Of a stretch of 64,000 bases of DNA, positions 59,905 through 64,000 are shown piece by piece. How positions within the stretch are numbered: position 1 is the stretch's first letter; the number at the start of each line of letters is the position of its first letter. Source of the stretch: Puffinus mauretanicus. Lineage: Eukaryota; Chordata; Aves; Procellariiformes; Procellariidae. Below the pieces are notes generated by a model that was not told the origin of the DNA, searched no databases, and saw only the letters and a list, made by a program, of their open reading frames with translations. A program made the translations under genes and the position numbers. The stretch spans positions 2,496,001-2,560,000 of the forward strand of contig JAJKFH010000209.1 in assembly GCA_023333565.1 (NCBI GenBank), written 5' to 3'.

Positions 59905-62900
59905 TATAGCCTGTCAGATTCCTCTGAATTTTGACTCAAAGCAGAATATTATGCAGCGTTCCACAAAAGTGGACTTTTTACAGTATATTCATCCTCTTAG
60001 CATAACTACACATAACAACACAGGGGGTGACAGGACTCTTTCTATATCTGGAGTATCTGGATTATTAGGTACAACTATTTCTATCCTGGTGAGGAAAGCC
60101 TTGTTTTCATCGGATGACTTATGAAGTAAAAGAGACACGTAAGCTCCCAGGTAGCCTTGGAAAAAAAGAATTAACCAGCTATTATGTTTGGCAGGTCATC
60201 TAATAGCCTCTTGTTCTTCATAACTGACCAGACGTCTCTAACTGCCCTTTTCACTAGCTTTTTCTTTAGAGATTGTGGTTTATTGAGCCCAGGAGGTAAT
60301 GAAATAAGAGAAGAGATGGCCAAGACCAAATACTGACAGATGTATTCAGTTGAATTTGGCTGACTGGAATGTTAAGATTTTTTGAAAACTCATGCAGTGC
60401 AAAGGTGAAAGCAAGTGGGTTTTCTCCCCTGTGAGGTCATTCACTAAGTCTCACGTACAGGGATTTACTGTACTGGATTTTTCTTCCAGTTAAAATTATT
60501 CATATTATTTGGTTAAGAAAATATTTTAGATCCCATCAGATATGCTTCCAAGGAGGGAGATTAATATTTAAAAAACACTAAACAAGGTTTTCTTATATTG
60601 TCTACAGCTGCTATTATTAAAATGCTAGAGGTGCCTCAGGTCAATAGCTTCTGAGTTCAGTGCATATTCCTCTTAATGAGTGAGCCTAGTAAGGAAACAC
60701 TGAATCCAGTATCTACTTGAAATTACCACTGTCCCCTTTGACTTGTCTGTGCTCCCTAAGCAGATTCAAAGCCACTGCACTCTTGACTGAGAAACATCAC
60801 TGACATATTTCCGAGCAGTTGCTGGCACCAGAGTTTCCTGGGAAGATCAATTTCCGAATTCAAGTAAAATCTGAGAGTGATTCTGTGCAAATCATTTTTC
60901 TGCACCAAGGGCTTGCTTCTGCTGGGATTTCCCATGCAAAAGTGTAAGAGTGAATCAATGGAAAAAATTCAGTAATGGGTGTTATTGTCACTACACCTGA
61001 TTTGGTATACCTCCATCATAACCTATCTGTCCAAGAGCACACGGCTTATGACTCCTATATACATATCTGATGGGCAGCCTAAGGAAAACTGGTCAGATGA
61101 CTATCAGGTTACGCAAAGTAGAAGTAATAGCAAATAGCAGCAAATTGCCAATGCTTCCTCACGGAGTCTTACAGATGCCTCTAACTGAAGGAATGCATTG
61201 ATCAATTGTTAGTCAAGTCCATCATCTTGGTAATAACTCGAGGCTGCTTCTTGATCCATAAAAGGAGACCAATACCTGCCACTGACCTGGAAAGCGCTGC
61301 CATTTTTTTATTGCGTGCAGGTCTAGCTACAATTATCCATTTCATTTCAAAGCCAGATTGCTAGAAAATGCTTCTCTTGAACAACACCTTGATGCCTGAT
61401 TTACTAGATGGACATCTTTTATGCAAATACATTAACCATCTTGATTTACATTTAAAAGAAGGATGGCAGTATCTTGGGCATGGCATTCTTTCATCGCCTC
61501 ATCTCAGGAGAAGAGCCTGAAGCAAGAAGCATTCCCCTCTGCCACCTAAGATGTTTTGCAGAAATATTAAAGATGCCTGATGCAGGCAAAATTCTGCAGA
61601 AGAGAGTCCTCAGTGCACGGCGATCAGAAACACCGCAGGGAAGCGGTGCCTTGCACGTCTGCTGGACCCTCTCCAGCGGGGGATTCCAGTTGGGCTCTTG
61701 CCATACTTGAGAGTTCCTGTTCCTCGCCGCTCGCGTCCCCTGGGCCCAGCTCTGCCCAGGAGCACACGTTAGCAGCACTTCCCAAGCCAAACCAGGAACA
61801 AACAACAATACACAGGTACCTGCAGCTTTAGCATCCGCTACATCACGGAGCAAGGGTTAAAACCCCTAACAATAGTTCCACCCAAATTAAGAGCTATAAT
61901 CTACTCCCTTTATTGTGCAATGTGAACATTAAGATGTCACAGAAATCTGCAGACTGTCAGAGGTTATTTTAAAGGCAGTTTTCTGTTACTCTCACCCTCT
62001 ATTTGGTTTCTTCTGAGGAAACAGATCTAACCACAACACGATTGTATTCCAGGCGGATCTATAATCGCCGTCCACCAGTGCCAAGCACGTGGCAGCATGC
62101 CATTGAAATACCCGCGTACTACAGGATTGTGGTCAGCTTACCGGCTGCTTATCTACAGCAAATCTAATCTTACCCTGAATCACACACTGCAAGATGATAG
62201 CCACTCTCTTTTAAGATGCGGGCAGCATAAGCAGCTTCAGGTAATTAAGTGTGATATTTCTGGGCTTTCCTACACAAAGTTCACCTAGCAGAGAATGTTT
62301 ATATGGTTATATTTTTTGTGATTCTACCCAGAATCTGGCTGGCTAAGGCTGAGGCAGTTAGTGGTAGCAAAATGAAGGTGGGCAGACAGGATAACCCAAG
62401 TGCTGTATTCTGTCCATGTTCCCTGTGATTTCACGAGCCCTCTGTCAAAGCTGTCTCATATAATGTTTTTCTCAGACTACAGATTTTCCCTTCTATCTAG
62501 AGAGAAACTCATTCAGCAGGCTTTTCAACTGCTGGGCTTAATGCCTGTAATTTCATTAAAAAATCAAGGAGAGAATCTGCAACACTGGAATGTTTGGCTC
62601 TTTTGTGGTTCGGATCATTCAAATCTAGGTTGTGCAGACTGCCTCCCCTGGATATGCTATCAGCCTCCGCCCCTCTGCAAAATACCTCCCTCCATGTCTG
62701 TTGTCCGAGTCCCTCTGCTGCCATTGTGCCCTGCGTGCCGATGAGTTGCAAATGTACCTCACTTCTACTGACCTATTTATCTCCCTCCATCTATTCTCAC
62801 TTCTTCATCTGTCTTTTCTGACATCTCTACATGGATGTCCAGGGACAGCTGAAATTGAAAGGATCCTTCTAGTCAAACTGCAAACAATTTTTTTCCCCAT

Positions 62901-64000
62901 TTTCTTTTCCACTTTGAGTGACCCCTTTCTGCACGTCCTTTTAGACTAGGCTACCAGAGCCGGTGCCAGGATATTACATTGTCATTGTAACTTTGCACTC
63001 ACTTGTCAATGCTGCTGGGAACACAGCTGCCAAAATAATTTCCCTCCATCATTGTATCAATTAGGTCATCCCCAGCCTCCTTTCTGCAGGTCCTTCTATT
63101 GGTTCTCTTCCTTAACGCATCTCCAGTTGTAAGCATGTCATATTCCTACTCAAAGCAGCCAGGAAGATGAAAAGCTGCTTTGTGTGTACAGTTAGCAGAG
63201 AAGAAAACATGTTCATATAATCACACAACCCTCCCCCACCCAAAGCTGTGCATCAATGTCATTAACCAGAACTGTAACCTCTTTGAGGCAAGAACTGCAC
63301 CGCTACTTTGCGCAGCGGTCAGGGTTCAGCCCTGCTGGATATTTCTGAGAATGACCACTGACACAGTGGTGATTGGGCTGATAATGAAGGATAATTGCTC
63401 CTGATTTCTTAAGGTTACCATTCACAAGTAATCCATTTAAGAATACCTGTTAGATCTGCTGTGAAGAAGTCTGGCATTTTTTTCAGCTGTTACTTTGCAC
63501 GAAAAGGCCAACCTTTCATCAAGACAATTAAAACTTGTTAGAAGCCTGTTTCAAGAGGGATTGTGGGGAAAGTCTCTGGACAAACTAGACCCAGGTGACT
63601 TTGGCTCTAGACTGTAGAAGACCGAGGTCTGACCCCAGTGTCAAAGCTGTAACACTAGTTCTCAAATTCCTTTGCAGTCAACCCGATTGCATTCATCCAA
63701 GTATAACACAGGATGAACAGGTTTAACCCTGAAAGCATATTTTACTAGTCTCAATTCTAAGAGTTTTTCCCTGTTTGCCGCTAGAACATACTGACAAATA
63801 CTAAATCCTTTTTTGCGACTGTGTAGAGCCCCATCCATTACATTTATGGAGAAAAAAAATCCTGTGCTGACTTCTAAGAAAACTGAGGCCAAGCTTGTTT
63901 TCTTAGTCTTACATCTATATGACAGAATACTGATCCCTTTCTTTTCCTGGAATACAAGCAGGTTTCATGTTTCCTCTGTGTATAATAAAAGTAGTTACCC
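59905..64000. other. Unique non-coding sequence, no gene seen
   Basis: No exon recognised. A GC-richer patch at about 61610-61760 is open on both strands (120 codons minus, 83 plus) without a recognised family. The frames at 62400-62950 are short and overlapping. 63265-63300 carries a CTGTAACCTCTTTGAGGCAAGAACTGC stretch faintly like an L2/CR1 3' UTR. Confidence 0.55.

Noticed and set aside
61474..61853. Overlapping 78-, 83- and 120-codon frames on both strands
   Set aside because: Modest GC-rich patch open in several frames; no domain, splice context or family recognised.
63265..63300. L2/CR1-like 3' UTR words (CTGTAACCTCTTTGAGGCAAG)
   Set aside because: Too short and diverged to assign to a family without an alignment.
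1..64000. CRISPR arrays, operons, phage or other prokaryotic systems
   Set aside because: No regularly spaced direct repeats, no dense coding and no ribosome-binding-site-led gene strings. Repeat content and CpG depletion are those of vertebrate nuclear DNA.

Overview
This window looks like vertebrate, most likely avian, nuclear DNA that is non-coding from end to end. It is AT-rich and CpG-poor, with short open frames only. Two lines of evidence point to a bird. The first is CR1 retrotransposon copies, including one at about 8.1 kb with the bird-type 3' end (terminal ATTCTATGA-like octamers). The second is a 1,128-bp solo LTR at 31,395-32,522 that I recognise from memory as a family widespread in Neoaves genomes, so a non-galliform bird is likely. 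No exon, tRNA, rRNA, CRISPR array or prokaryotic feature could be supported. The window reads as a gene desert or the inside of a very large intron.

Layout. Positions 1-170 may be the 3' end of an LTR cut by the window edge (TATA-like box, AATAAA, CA end). From 0.2 to 28 kb the sequence is mostly unique, with a CR1 3' end at 8.10-8.17 kb, a 430-base purine-rich strand at 12.3-12.75 kb, three clear hairpins (two near 16.4-16.55 kb, one at 23.36 kb) and a MIR-type SINE at 21.74-21.91 kb. A sharply GC-rich block lies at 28.13-28.52 kb. An ancient, decayed CR1 reverse-transcriptase segment occupies 29.89-30.9 kb, and the intact solo LTR with a 5-bp target-site duplication lies just downstream. 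From 32.5 to 42.9 kb nothing is recognisable.

A second ancient CR1 on the minus strand lies at 42.87-43.17 kb. From 44 to 50 kb there are several low-repeat stretches rich in homeodomain-, POU- and CRE-like words that look like conserved non-coding elements (44.27-44.47, 47.09-47.6, 49.08-49.32 kb), plus MIR remnants at 47.7, 48.6 and 53.5 kb. A GC- and CpG-richer patch with the longest open frame outside the LTR (216 codons) is at 53.9-54.55 kb. A CR1 3' region is at 55.14-55.43 kb, and an AT-rich enhancer-like block at 59.58-59.9 kb. The rest is ordinary unique sequence.

No genes work together here. The content is a layered record of transposon insertions (MIR and old CR1, then younger CR1, then the ERV LTR) with candidate regulatory DNA between them. 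I did not find a new biological system. The items most worth checking are the solo LTR with its internal ~45-bp repeat, the isolated GC-rich block at 28.1-28.5 kb, the CpG-rich open patch at 54 kb and the candidate conserved elements.
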